This document shows, piece after piece, positions 1 through 11,138 of a stretch of 64,000 nt of DNA. The stretch spans positions 62,001 through 126,000 of the forward strand of contig NW_022881707.1 of NCBI RefSeq assembly GCF_009870125.1, in the 5' to 3' direction. Both the position numbers and the translations under genes were made by a program. The notes beneath the pieces are model-generated. The model ran no database searches, was not told the origin of the DNA, and saw only the letters and a program-made list of their open reading frames with translations. The stretch comes from Drosophila pseudoobscura (Eukaryota; Arthropoda; Insecta; Diptera; Drosophilidae). Position 1 is the stretch's first letter. Each line of letters starts with the position of its first letter.

Positions 1-214
1 CGTAAATCCAAAACACTTTGAGATTGTTTCCTGTCAAGATTGTTTATTTTGCTCAGCATAGATCTATCAGGGTCGATCAATCCGGTTTCCGAATTGCAAT
101 CGCTAAGTCCACCGATCGATTCCAGCCGAATACAAAACAACTTGTTGTGCAGCAAATGTGAAATAAATGGATGGATTTGTAGAGCTTAAATGGGACTTAA
201 AGAAAACTTTTCGT
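1..214 (-). other. TE-A untranslated leader
   Basis: Minus-strand leader downstream of the primer site. It contains GGATTGATCGACC (71-83, minus sense) and, just before it, a GACTTAGCGATTGCAATTC stretch (91-109). Both resemble two leader repeats in TE-C and one or two in TE-B. No gene is seen. Confidence 0.6.
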
Positions 215-232
215 GCCCCACGTTGGGCGCCA
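215..232 (-). promoter_or_regulatory. Primer-binding site, tRNA-Lys type (TE-A)
   Basis: The minus strand reads TGGCGCCCAACGTGGGGC. This is the 18-base site used by retroviruses primed with tRNA-Lys1,2 (established knowledge). It starts 6 bases after the LTR end. The same 18 bases occur in TE-B, TE-C and TE-G. Confidence 0.92.
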
Positions 233-238
233 TGTTTG

Positions 239-2312
239 TGTAGTGTTCAGTCTTTGCCAGTGAGTTAGGGCCAGAGCCTATTTAGGCTCTAACTCCGACA
301 GTGGCCAATAGATGGTTTTTTCTGACCTCATGTTAATAGGAAGCTAGGTTCGAATGCGCGCATTCTTGCTGTGCTCGGGTCCAGCTCGTCGGGTTGGTCG
401 GGGTTCTTTCTCACCTAGCTACACAGTTTTCCTGACACAAATCAATATAATGCGCTTCAAAAAAAAAAAATAAGCAGGATCTCGACGTTAATATATATCC
501 ATAACCAATAAAAAAAACTCATTTCCACTCTGCGCCGATACGCATTTAGAAAACGCTTAGAAAAAGTGTAGTTCGTCTTCTGTCTGATGGAGGGAACAGC
601 GGTGATATATGTCCCTAGTCTTTACCCACCCAACCATGACAAACGCGTTTACATTCGGGCGTTGTCCCAATTCAAAGATCCAACATCTTCTAGTGCATTT
701 TGAGGGAGATAAGCATAAGTACTTGACGGACGGAGATAATATTTAGTTTAGGCAGACATATTCATGATTACAAATTCCTTTTATTTTTATGTTAAATGTC
801 CCTAACCATGTGAGATTGTATTGATATATATATATTTTTTTTTACATTTTTTTACATAAATTACAGATATAATCCGATTCCTTACATTTACAAATAAACA
901 AAAATATACAGACTTCCTTCTTCTTGGATCAGCAAAAAAAAAAACTTAATTATTTGAGCATTTGAGGGGGGTAATATTCTTTCAAATCAGTATATATATA
1001 TCTACTTCAACAAACTTACGCCTGCATTGGTGTATAGACATTGTGGTTTCAGCCACTAGTGGTACTCACAGTAATTGGTTAAACTCATCGGGGTATCGTT
1101 GGGCCCAAGATGACTTTGACGGATTCATTTGTATGCACTGTGTAATTTAGAGGTTGGTCAGTATAAATGTATATATATATATAAAGAGAAACACATTATC
1201 CCGAACTCATATTGCTCAGTTTTCAAAATCGTCAGTTACGTTACAAATTTACTCATTGGAGGAAGCTATTTAGTTACTACATTAATCAACACAATGATAA
1301 ACGAAATATGAATATGTGGATCTAATCAGCTGGTTCTTAGAGCAGCAGCGTATAGATTTTTATGTGATAGTGATAAAGGCAAACGGGAACTTGCACTTGA
1401 AATTTAATTTGAGAAACACGGGAATCAAAATGAACACAAATCTGCTGACAGCAAGAGTGGTTCTGAGGCAATGTGGTTTAGGCTAGCCTAATTACTCAAT
1501 CCTTTGTAAGTTTTCGTAGGTTGGTGACGATTATGTCCTCCGGCTTTTTTTATGAGATCGGCAGGTTCAAACTGAAATTCGGACGTCCAGCAGTGGTGTA
1601 TGGTGGTTGGTCTTTCACGAGCCGTAAATGATTTCCGATATTGAGCTAGCCCAACGTCAACGGTTCAGCCTTCACTTTGCCGCCGTGGATGTGCACTGCG
1701 CTAACTCCCAAACGGTCAGCTTGGTTGTTTTAGTAGTTGATACCGTAGATTGGTTGGCCGGCTTGGCTGTATTAAGATTTTCCAGTACTCCTATCCCTAA
1801 ATAAAACTGTGTCAGAACCTTATCTTTCCACGGTGGACTAACGTACCTTTGCTTCTTTCAAGAATTTCACTTTATTTTCACTTTTCCCTCGGGTAGTTCA
1901 GCTAACGCCACTCTTCGGATTTATTAATCCATATAAACAGCGGATGATTAGATAATAGTGAAAAATTGGAAGTTATGTAACTCCACGTGTCTTCACCATT
2001 CACTCTGCGATTGCGAAAATCACGAAAATCTATATATACGTGTGCCGTAAGTGAAACTATGCAGGGGAATGATTTCACATGAATCAAGTCTATTCGCCTG
2101 TACCTATTGCATGCCTAAGCTGAGCTTTAAGCTTTAACATAACTGTGCAATCGGATGATCTTCTGGATCTCCTGCATTCCACCAATTTCTTCGAGCTATG
2201 CTAGCGAGGGCGGTATGAAAAGTATCTTTCTAGAAAGTGTACCTAAAGTGTACCTTGTTCGACCTTTTCCTTTCTTTTTTTTCTTTTGATTTTCGAATAG
2301 TTGGACACTACA
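239..2312 (-). repeat. TE-A 5' long terminal repeat (2,074 bp)
   Basis: It begins TGTAGTGT and ends ACACTACA on the plus strand, so the termini are perfect short inverted repeats. The orientation is fixed by the adjacent primer site. It carries three motifs shared with the other LTR families: the palindrome TTGGGCCCAA (1099-1108), a TACCCACCCAACC block (about 623-635, G-rich on the minus strand) and GACGAGCT (about 383-390, minus). A strong inverted repeat lies at 262-295. No ORF here looks genuine. Confidence 0.88.
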
Positions 2313-3899
2313 AATTACATAATTGCAAGTCGGCGGAGAATCGACTAAAAAGCAAGATCAAGCTATATTGTGTGGTGAATGTGCAAAGTGCTTCGTAGAG
2401 AAAAAAAAAGAAGGTGATTATAAAGGAAAGCAGGTTTGGTACATTCACTGAATTCCGAATCTATTACAGAATCTCTTGGTCACTGGAGGTCTGCCGTGCT
2501 TTGGCGCTCTCACGCCTAACACCCCCCCCCCCCACGCAACCTCCAGTGTCTTATTTTTGGCCGCTTCGAATTACCAGCGTCTCCGTTGTACGGACGATCT
2601 GCATCGACTTTTGAATGCCCTCTAATCGTATCTTGCGAGATACAACTCAACATCCTTGATGCGGAATCGACAACGCCTAGGAATTAAAGTGGAAATTTAT
2701 GTCAGCTGAAATTGTGCAGAAAATGTGAATACCAGATCAGGAATCGGAATCTAGGGTGACCTGTGTCGTGGACAACATGTGATCATCGATTCGTGAGTAC
2801 GAACATACCCGCGAAATAGCAGGGTATAGCAGCGGTGCAGCGTAATGAAAGGGAGAGCGTGATAACTCACACGCCAAGAGCGAGCTTTCATTCGAAGAGA
2901 ATTCGGACATATGCGTGCGTATGCACACACATATAAACGTGCATTAATTTGATCATCGACATTCTCTTTGCTTTGTCTTGTTCTTTTCTTTTGCTTGCAT
3001 TCTTGTGTTTGCACTTCAATTAAATTTGACTTTAAATGTAAAATCATATAAACATATACATTTATATTAAGGAATATCTTTCCTATAGAATTAATTTCTT
3101 TATCTTATGTCTTAAGTTCCTTTCCTAATTAACTCAATGTTAAGCCTTGATTAACTCTGGCAATGTCGGCCAAAATATCATTCTTTAATTCTTTACTATT
3201 TTTATATAATTAATATTGTTCCACAGCTACCGAAGCAGTTCATTGGGCCCAACGAGCTCGTCAAGGAAAGTGTTTGAATTTGGTAATGATCATTAGTTTT
3301 GTATTGAATGGAAATGTTGACCTTCGTGAGTAAAAAAGCTCAGTTTTGCTATGAATTGTATTTTATATTCTTAAGTTAATGAACCTTTTTGTTAGATATG
3401 AATCTTTTGAATCTTGATTAATATAACTATTTTGAATTAACATGAATATGGAATAAATAACCACCATTCTGTCTAAGTACATAATGCCAATGATACATCG
3501 AGTGTAATAATGCCGCGGTAGTTACGTTAGGGGCCATGCCAACATCGTTCCACGCATTGTCGAAGGTAGGGAGGGTATAGAGGAACTAGTGATCTCCTAC
3601 ACCTAGGATCACTAAATTAAATACGCGACTACCGGATTCCTTCTTGCCATCTATGCCGACCGGGGATTGATTACATTTGTTTTTTTTTTTTCTTGTGTTT
3701 TGATCAAAGTAGATTCTGTGTAAGTGCACTTAAATTTTTATAATATGGCGAGAACAAGGAAGTATAGGGATAGGAAAGACCCCGACCCCATCCGGCGAGC
3801 TGAGCCCAGAGCACAGTATAGTGCACTAACCCCGATTCCCTTTCCTGCTGAGGCTGCATTGCCAACAAGATTTAACCAGCCCGTAGCCATAACATTATA
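2313..3899 (+). repeat. TE-B 5' LTR, 3' part
   Basis: It is homologous to 19711-20316 plus 22566-23540. The first 340 or so bases are missing because TE-A inserted here. It contains TTGGGCCCAA (3243-3252), GGTAGGGAGGGTA (3565-3577) and TCCGGCGAGCT (3791-3801), all shared with other LTR families in the window. A run of cytosines at about 2522 is longer than in the 3' copy. The end ACATTATA is inferred from the 3' copy and from comparison with LTR-D, which ends ACATTACA. Confidence 0.88.
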
Positions 3900-3902
3900 A
3901 AA

Positions 3903-3920
3903 TGGCGCCCAACGTGGGGC
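3903..3920 (+). promoter_or_regulatory. Primer-binding site, tRNA-Lys type (TE-B)
   Basis: TGGCGCCCAACGTGGGGC lies 3 bases after the 5' LTR and is identical to the site in TE-A, TE-C and TE-G. It primes minus-strand DNA synthesis. Confidence 0.93.
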
Positions 3921-4526
3921 CCGAAGTCGAAACGACGTGTTATAATCGTAAAAGTGTAGCAAAGATACGATTATTTCCAGATGAGGATAATTCCGAAGGG
4001 TTGGAGTAACCTTCGTGCTTCACGGTTAAGCTCTGTTAATACATCCATTAGCCTGTTAATTAGAAAATTCGGTATATCGTGTAGACGTGTAGTCAGCTTT
4101 TGGAATGGAGATTTCAATTCGACTGAGTAGGGATTGGTCTACCAAGAAATGACGGCGTGAACTGTATAGATGTCTGAAGAATATATTTTAGTAGAATAAA
4201 GATGTTAGTGCCGTGTATCTGAGCTGTGGAATGTGCGATTGCAATGCAGGATTTTGTATTGATCGATCCAACCAGACGCACGACCACTTTCAACTTTATA
4301 GGAACATGACTTGTTCGGTACTTGGAATGGCGGGTCTTAGAGGAACTTTGAGTTCCCGACGAGTATCAAACATAGTCTAATAGGAACCTTTAATATCCAT
4401 TTAATTCAATAATCATAGAGGCAGAAGAGAGGAGTTACACATCGATGTAGCATTGGCATTTGTGGAAAAGACAGAAAATATAAAATTGATTGAAGAAAAA
4501 AAAAAAAAAAAAAATTAAGAGGAAAT
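3921..4526 (+). other. TE-B untranslated leader
   Basis: There is no gene. It contains GGATTGGTCTACCAAG (4131-4146), whose core TTGGTCTACCAA is a perfect hairpin/palindrome, and a related GATCGATC palindrome near 4258-4270. A long A-run (about 4496-4514) precedes the gag start codon. Confidence 0.6.
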
Positions 4527-6011
4527 ATGACCAGTAAGGATAATAGCTTTGAAACTGCATGAGATCAGCATGGCTATTGTCGCATTTGCCACGATAAACT
4601 TGAGAAAGATCAATTGTTTGCCACGACACCGTGTCAACATCAATTTCACCATTCCTGTTTGACCGATTGGCTTAAGAGTTCACCGAGTTGTCCAACCTGT
4701 CGCGGACTATGCACTACAGAATTGTTAGTTCGGGGAAATGTTGATTTGGCGACGGAATTAAATAACGCGGACCTTGCAGAGGTAGGAGATTCGAACACTG
4801 AAGGAATTCCCCTCGATGCGCCAGGGCCCAGTGGAAGTAGATTTCGAGGTAGAGGCAGAGGCGCTATTCCCAAGTCAAATATAGTAACGAGATCTAAGCA
4901 AAGGGAGGGAAATCCTACCCCTACAGACCCAACTAGCCAATCGCTGATTTCATCTAACGCCATGGATAAGAGTGATAAGAGTAATTTGGTAAGGTCAATG
5001 ATGGGCACACAACAAAAGACGTTGTTGGAGAAGCTAACCGCCCATATAGAGACAGCATTGAGCCATCAGCTGAGTTCGTTTCAATTGAGATCGGGACTTT
5101 CGGAGCAGGCTTCGAATTATCAGCATGTACCAGCAGACGTTAGGAGTAGAGCAAGCCAAGAGGCAGACTTAAGGAATACTAGCAATCGCTCTTCAGTTTC
5201 AATTTCACCAGAAAAGGTAGGACATGTTATTCAAAACAGGAAGGTAAAGTTTGACGGTAGTAAGGACGGTCTATCGGCCACAGAATTTATTTAACGGGTA
5301 CGTTCCTTGACGGCACAGACCCTGGGAAACAATTTACAGCTGGTTTGCGATCATTTGCACTTATTGTTATCCGCAAAAGCAGGTGATTGGTTCTGGCAGT
5401 TCCATCGTAAACATGAAGAGTTCGCGTGGGAGACTTTTTGTCTGGCATTTAGGGATAAATATGACGATGCTGCCACTGATGTCGACATATGGCGTAGAAT
5501 TGCGAAACGAAAGCAAGGGGAAAATGAACCTTTTGATTGCTATCAGAACAGTATAGAAGAGTTGGTGAATAGACTCGAGCGTAGCCTACCAGAATGCGAC
5601 CTTGTTAAGCTGTTGATTGACAATTCAAAAAGTACACTTCATCACGAGTTACTACATTTGAATATCACTTCGATAAAGAAATTACTTTTAGAGGTTAAAA
5701 AGCACGAACAATTTTATTCGGAACTTCGAAACCCTTCTTACAAAACGCCTTTTGTAAACCGGCGCAACATCTCCGAGATCTTTCCGGAGAGGGAACACCT
5801 TGAGGAGCCTGAACCAATAATATCAGCGATCATGCGTAATAAGATGTCCTGCTGGAATTGTGATAAGATAGGGCATAGATGGGATGATTGTGTGGAACCT
5901 AGAAGCATATTTTGTTACGGTTGTGGAACCAAGAATGTTTACAAGCCACGTTGCTCTAAGTGCCATCCTTCGGAAAACCGGCTGCGGGATGTGTCAACGA
6001 ACCTCCTGTAG
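4527..6011 (+). pseudogene. TE-B gag (RING-H2 + capsid + zinc knuckles), two nonsense codons
   Basis: The structural protein of the virus-like particle. The ATG at 4527 is chosen because the frame covers a complete RING-H2 finger (Cys codons 18 and 21, then C-H-H-C at 36, 38, 41, 44 and C at 55, 58). The middle contains a retrotransposon-type capsid region rich in W, F and Y. The C-terminus has a CCHC knuckle (from 5851) and a second C-x2-C-x9-C-x2-C motif ending at 5963. In-frame stops at 4560 (TGA, before the RING) and 5292 (TAA, before the capsid) would truncate it; the same frame stays open on either side, so these are point mutations. The final stop is at 6009-6011. Pol overlaps in the -1 frame. 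Confidence 0.88.
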
Positions 6012-6019
6012 GCACATCC
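5972..6019 (+). promoter_or_regulatory. Decayed gag-pol -1 frameshift signal (TE-B)
   Basis: At the position of the TE-C heptamer GGGAAAC, TE-B reads GGAAAAC (5972-5978), in the gag phase G_GAA_AAC, which no longer fits X_XXY_YYZ. After an 8-base spacer, GGATGTG (5987-5993) pairs with CACATCC (6013-6019). The stem survives while the slip site has mutated. Confidence 0.7.
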
Positions 6020-8953
6020 GTACCAAAACATAGCGAAAGCATCAGTCAGACTATAGATGAGGGTTTAGCTAAAACCGCTATGGACTCAGGTTTTTTTTCG
6101 GATAAACGACCAACTAGATATTTACCCTTACATGTAAGACTGTCAATTTACAAGAAAGCTAGAAATAGGATATTTGGCGATCTTTGTACCATATCAACTA
6201 CGACAAAATCTAAAAGATCTACCCTTCGATTACGAAAATTTTGGAAAACAGTTGTTAGCACTCGACAATGCTTAATTGCTTCCATATTCAGTACGGGAGA
6301 TAATCGTCTGTACACACCCATCACGATTGAAGACAAGGTTTACAACGCCTTGTTAGATTCTGGAGCGTCGGTTAGTTGCGTTGGCAACAATGCCGCCCGT
6401 GCTCTCCTTAACCATCCGAAATCACGTAAGTGTTCGGGAAGGGTTAAAACAGCCAGCGGAACCAAATGCTCGGTTGAGGGCATTTTCACAGCGACTATTA
6501 CATATCGTAGTCTCACGGAAAGTATAGATTTTTTCATCATACCAAACTTAACCCAAGAGGTTTACTTAGGAATTGACTTTTTTAGGAAATTTAAACTTGC
6601 TGATCGACTCATGAGCGAAAGTGTCTCTGAGTTAGATATAGGTCCCACGGAGGATGAGGAAAGCTCACCCAAGTTACACAAACTTTCTAGTAAAGAGCAG
6701 AAGAGACTGCAAGATGTCGTCGAAATTTTTCCTTCGTACGAACGAGTCGGATTGGGCAGAACCAGCATTATTTCGCACTCGATCGACGTAGGTGATGCTA
6801 AGGCGATTAAACAAAGACACTGGCCAATCTCCCCTGCGCGCGAAAAACTTATGTTTTCTGAGGTAGATAATATGTTAGCTCTCGATATCATAGAACCTTC
6901 TTGCAGTCCTTGGAGTAGTAATTGTGTTCTTGTTCAAAAAGGTGATAAGGTTCGGTTGTGTTTAGACTCTCGCGAGATCAATAAATACACGAGAAAGGAT
7001 GCTTACCCCTTACCACATATTGACGGGATCTTAAGCCGCTTACCTCCAGCGCGGTATATAACTGGTCTTGATATGAAACATGCTTTCTGGCAAATACCAT
7101 TGGACGAGCCATCACGACCGTATACTGCGTTTACCGTTCCGAATCGTCCACTGTACCAATATAAGGTCATGCCATTTGGTCTGACAAATGCACCTCAGAC
7201 CTTATGCCGCTTAATGGACCATGTCATACCCCCACATTTACGGAATCGAGTTTTTGTATATCTCGATGACTTGCTTGTTCTATCGGATGACTTTGATTCG
7301 CACTTGATTCTTTTGCAAGAAATCGCACTATGCTTAAGAAAAGCGAATATTACTATCAACGTTCGAAAATCTAAGTTCTGCATGAGAGAGATTAAATATC
7401 TCGGTTTCATAATTTCGGATGGTCAGATCAAGACTGATCCATTTAAGATTCAGGCAATCAACGACTTCCCAATTCCAACAACGGTAAAGCAGTTACGACG
7501 GTTTCTCGGTTTATCCGGATGGTATCGACGTTTCGTCGAGAATTATGCCTCCGTGAGCTATCCATTGACCGAGATGCTTAAGAAACAGAATACTTCCTTA
7601 ATATGGAATGAAACCGCAACCAATGCTTTTGAAGAATTGAAACGAAGATTAACATCAGCCCCAATCCTCAGAACTCCTGATTTTTCTAAGAAATTCATCT
7701 TATTGTGTGATGCTAGTTCTTTTGGTCTCGGGTGCGTCCTAGCGCAAGAGAATGAAGAAGGCTTCGAAATGCCAATTGGATACATGTCGGTTAAGTTATC
7801 CAAAGCTCAACGGAATTATTCCGTTACAGAACTAGAATGTCTAGCAGTTATTAAGGGAATTAAGAAATTTCGAGCTTACATAGAAGGCCAGGAATTCTTA
7901 GTAATAACTGACCATGCAGCATTGCAGTGGTTGATGCGACAAAAGGATTTGTCTGGAAGGCTCGCGCGATGGGCTCTACAGTTACAGGGTTTTGATTTCC
8001 ACAAAATGTTATTGCTGACACTCTGTCCAGGCAAAATGAATCGTCAGTAGATGAGTTTATCGATCTAGGGCCGATCATCGATTTAGAGTCCGAGCATTTC
8101 ACTTCGTTGGAATATCTGGATTTAATTGAACGCATTCAGCAGAACCAAGAGAAACTTCCAGATTTAAAAATAACAGATGGCTATGTATACAAACGCACCG
8201 AAGCTTCGATTGGAGATTCTGAATCTGACCACCAGTCGTGGAAATTATTGGTACCCTCTGGCCTAGTCAGTAGTGTTATCAAACAAGCCCATGATTCTCC
8301 TAGCGCATCACATGGCGGGATGGGTAAAACCGTTGAAAGACTTAAGAGATACCTGTTCTGGCCCAAGATGTTGGTTCAAATCCGAGAGTACGTGAATAAT
8401 TGTGTCGTTTGTAAACAGACCAAAAGTCCCAATATAGTATTACGACCACCATTGGGAAAGCCAATGCAATCAGAGAGACCGTTTCAACGACTCTACATGG
8501 ATCTGTTAGGTCCATACCCTCGTTCAAAGGCAGGGAATATCGGATTATTAATAATCGTGGATCATTGTACAAAATTCCATTTTCTCTGTCCATTGAAACG
8601 ATTCACTTCCGGAAAGATTTGCGAGTACTTAGAAAATTCCATTTTCTTTACGTTTGGAGTGCCGGAATCCATCTTAACGGACAATGGTTCTCAATTTCGA
8701 TCAGGATTCTTTGAGGCTTTTCTAACTCGATTTTCAATTAAACATAATTGTACCGCTTTTTATTCGCCTCAAGCGAATGCAAGCGAGCGCTTATACCGAT
8801 CGGTTTTGGCGGCTGTCCGTGCGTACGTGGGGAAAGATCACACTACCTGGGATCAACGACTGAATGAGATTAACGGTGCTATTCGATCCAGTCTACATAC
8901 AACCACCGGATATTCTCCTTACTTCCTTACGTTTGGGCAAAACATGATTTTGA

Positions 8954-8957
8954 ATGG
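8954..8957. repeat. Target-site duplication ATGG, left copy (TE-C)
   Basis: ATGG directly precedes the TGTAGT terminus of TE-C and is repeated at 18934-18937. Joining the flanks at this duplication restores the TE-B pol reading, which confirms the 4-bp duplication expected for Ty3/gypsy integrase. Confidence 0.93.
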
Positions 8958-9033
8958 TGTAGTAGCCAACACAAAATATAGGGAATTGGTTATCTTCTTT
9001 CGTCTCGTGAGACCCCCTAGTGATATTTCGAAC

Positions 9034-9087
9034 GATCAAGCTTTAGCCGCTCTTAAGGTTGGATCAAAGCCTTAGCCGCTCTTAAGT
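9034..9087 (+). repeat. 28-bp minisatellite in the TE-C LTR, two copies
   Basis: Two units, each containing TTAGCCGCTCTTAAG, lie near the LTR start. The corresponding segment of TE-F (47966-48056, minus) has three units, so copy number varies between LTRs of one family. Confidence 0.8.
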
Positions 9088-9498
9088 CCGAACACCCACG
9101 AACACATACAAGCGACGGACAGTGGGAAGCATAGAGGGCAATCGTACGATTGCACAGTTAAGCTATGCTGTGCATTAGACGATCGTTTTATGCTGCTGCG
9201 AATGTTCTGGATCATACGATTGCACAGTTAGTAAAAAGCTCAAAAGCTCTGCTGCACTGGCTACTCAGTCCATCGTCTATTACTGCTTTGAACAATATAA
9301 GAAAGTTGATCGATCTGTAAAGACGTGATAATTTCCGAGTGCGAGCAACATACATATTGCACACACATATATATAGTGCTATCCGGAAAATATATATATT
9401 TCCACAAATATATGCTGGAAGCATATAGTTACAAGTGCCGTACAGTTCAGTGGTCAGTGAATGACAAGAATTTAGTGCAGATATATTTGGAAAAAGAG

Positions 9499-9549
9499 GT
9501 ATGTTTTCATATTAGTGCCGTGCACGTGCTGACATAACCTATGTTGCAG
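9499..9549 (+). other. Candidate 51-nt intron inside the TE-C LTR
   Basis: AAAGAG|GTATGT at 9499 gives a strong donor, CTGAC (9529-9533) a branch-point candidate, and TATGTTGCAG|G at 9549 a strong acceptor. The length fits the short-intron class of flies. It is repeated at 17320-17370 and present in the minus-strand TE-F copy (about 47511-47561). Splicing itself is inference. Confidence 0.4.
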
Positions 9550-11120
9550 GGAGGTGTACCTAAGCTGCCCCATCGCGGTATAGTCTCGAGAAGACTACCC
9601 TGGGAGCTGGCTTAGGCGAACAGTTGTCGAGGTTTCTCCAACTCCAACCATAATTCATCGTTTCTGGACCTTATATTGCCACCAAGTCGGAATCTCCAAA
9701 GATCCAAGTGGAACAGATCAGCCTTAATCGCCAAGAATATTTAGTGCTGCTCAGACATAAATAACTAAATACAGGCTTGGCGGAAGATTCGTCAGTACGG
9801 CCAGGAACCATATACATCGCACCTGTTGACCTCTAACCAACTTCAGGCGGTCAAGAGTCTACAAAGCAGCAGCACAGGATCGAGTTTTGTCCAATTTACA
9901 TTTAATTCATTATCAAGTTCCAACGCATAAACATCAGCAGTTTAACGTAATGTAACTGAAACTTTATTAACACCCCTCTTTGATGTTACGCGCGTACATA
10001 CCGACATACATATGTGCATATGCACACTAAATTGTCTTCGTTTGCTACCTTTTGGTTCAATTTTCGCGATAGAGCATAACAATTAAATTTCTGTCTGTAT
10101 TATGAAAACCAAAACAACTGACTGATGACTATGCGACGGTGTTTGTAGCGTAATTGTATTGTATGCATTATATATTTATGATTTCCATATTTTAAACAGC
10201 TGCGGTCAACATCTACGACATCATTGGGCCCAACGATCAGCGTAAGACAATAACGCCGGAGTGAGTAATTATGTACAGCAAAAAGTAGTTTGGTCAAAAG
10301 AGCCTATTAACTTGAAAGTGTAGATATGCATACAGTGTATAATGATTCAAACCCGTCTGCTCAGTGTGGATAATGCACCCCAGTCTGATCTAGCTTTTGT
10401 TTACGATTTCGATTCTTATTCTCTCGTTTATATATATATATATATATATCTATACCCTAATGTTTTTCATGCTTTAAAATAATGAATTTATAACTAAACT
10501 TATATGATAATTAGGATTAAGGAAATATTACCCACAAATTAGAAGCTAAGTCAATTGTTGTGTTTCTACAACTGCAACGTAATGAATATTGAAATTGAAG
10601 TCTCACATTATATTAAAATATGAATCTTTTTGAATTGAAATGAATCTTTAAAATCATAAAAATGGTCTGTCGAGTATCCGTGCCAGGATCTTATAAAATG
10701 TGGTAAACCTTAGTAAAGGATTGATCAAGGGACAATGCAAGAACTCGAACGCAATGTCATGGTAGGGTGGGTACAGAAGAGAGGGACAATCAACACCTAG
10801 GTTCTCTCTAAATAGAAATGGTTCAGTAGGGCTTTTATTTGGCGTGTCGGCGCTATCAGTATTTCAGTTTCCTTTGTTTTATATAATCACTTATAGTTCC
10901 CGTAAAGTGCACTAATTAAATGTAGTGGAGTACGATAGTACAATTAGGCGAGGAAGAACCCCGACCATCCGGCGAGCTAGACCCGAGCCTAGCAAGAGTG
11001 CACACGACCAACCCTATTTGTACGCCGTCCTTAAGTCAGTCATGGTCATCTGCTGATACCGAGGGCTTATATATCTGTTTACACAAATATATATTTAAAC
11101 TCTGGTACACTAAACATTTA

Positions 11121-11138
11121 TGGCGCCCAACGTGGGGC
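11121..11138 (+). promoter_or_regulatory. Primer-binding site, tRNA-Lys type (TE-C)
   Basis: TGGCGCCCAACGTGGGGC lies six bases (CATTTA) after the LTR end. Confidence 0.94.

Larger units (their letters stand above)
1..2312 (-). mobile_element. TE-A: Ty3/gypsy-like LTR element, 5' LTR and leader only
   Basis: Read on the minus strand, a long LTR (239-2312) is followed by a 6-base gap, a lysine-tRNA primer-binding site (215-232) and untranslated leader down to base 1, where the window ends. Its gag and pol must therefore lie to the left, outside the window. It interrupts the 5' LTR of TE-B: TE-B LTR sequence resumes at 2313, matching the intact 3' LTR copy from about 19711. The left target duplication is outside the window, so its length cannot be checked. 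No coding sequence is visible in this part; short ORFs here are chance. Confidence 0.85.
5960..8957 (+). pseudogene. TE-B pol, 5' part (protease, RT, RNase H, integrase core), frameshifted
   Basis: Polyprotein for replication. In order: aspartic protease with LLDSGAS, reverse transcriptase with the active-site YLDD, RNase H (DASSFG, ELECLA, TDHAAL), integrase HHCC zinc region (H..H, CVVCKQ), and the integrase catalytic core (MDLLGPY, LTDNGSQF, SPQANASE). It lies in the -1 frame relative to gag with a short overlap, so it has no independent start. A deletion of roughly 20 bases near 8000-8012, between RNase H and integrase, shifts the frame. The reading then continues open to 8957, where TE-C interrupts the codon after LNG. 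The remainder resumes at 18938. Confidence 0.9.
8958..11114 (+). repeat. TE-C 5' LTR (2,157 bp)
   Basis: It starts TGTAGTAGCC. The terminus reads CTAAA where the 3' copy has CTACA. It carries a two-copy 28-bp minisatellite (9034-9087), a 51-base intron candidate (9499-9549), the palindrome TTGGGCCCAA (10224-10233), a TA-dinucleotide run (about 10430-10450), GGTAGGGTGGGTA (10761-10773) and TCCGGCGAGCT (10968-10978). No credible ORF. Confidence 0.93.

Noticed and set aside
3738..3962. 74-codon minus-strand ORF across the TE-B LTR end and primer site.
   Set aside because: It spans the LTR/primer junction of an element on the other strand and has no protein-like features.
9212..9537. Short ORFs duplicated exactly at 17033-17358, which might look like a conserved small gene.
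   Set aside because: They are duplicated because they lie in the two LTRs of TE-C; both strands give overlapping ORFs over a TA-rich stretch, as expected by chance.
10431..10451. TA-dinucleotide run as a promoter TATA box.
   Set aside because: It is a length-variable microsatellite (one TA longer than in the 3' LTR) and no start site can be tied to it.
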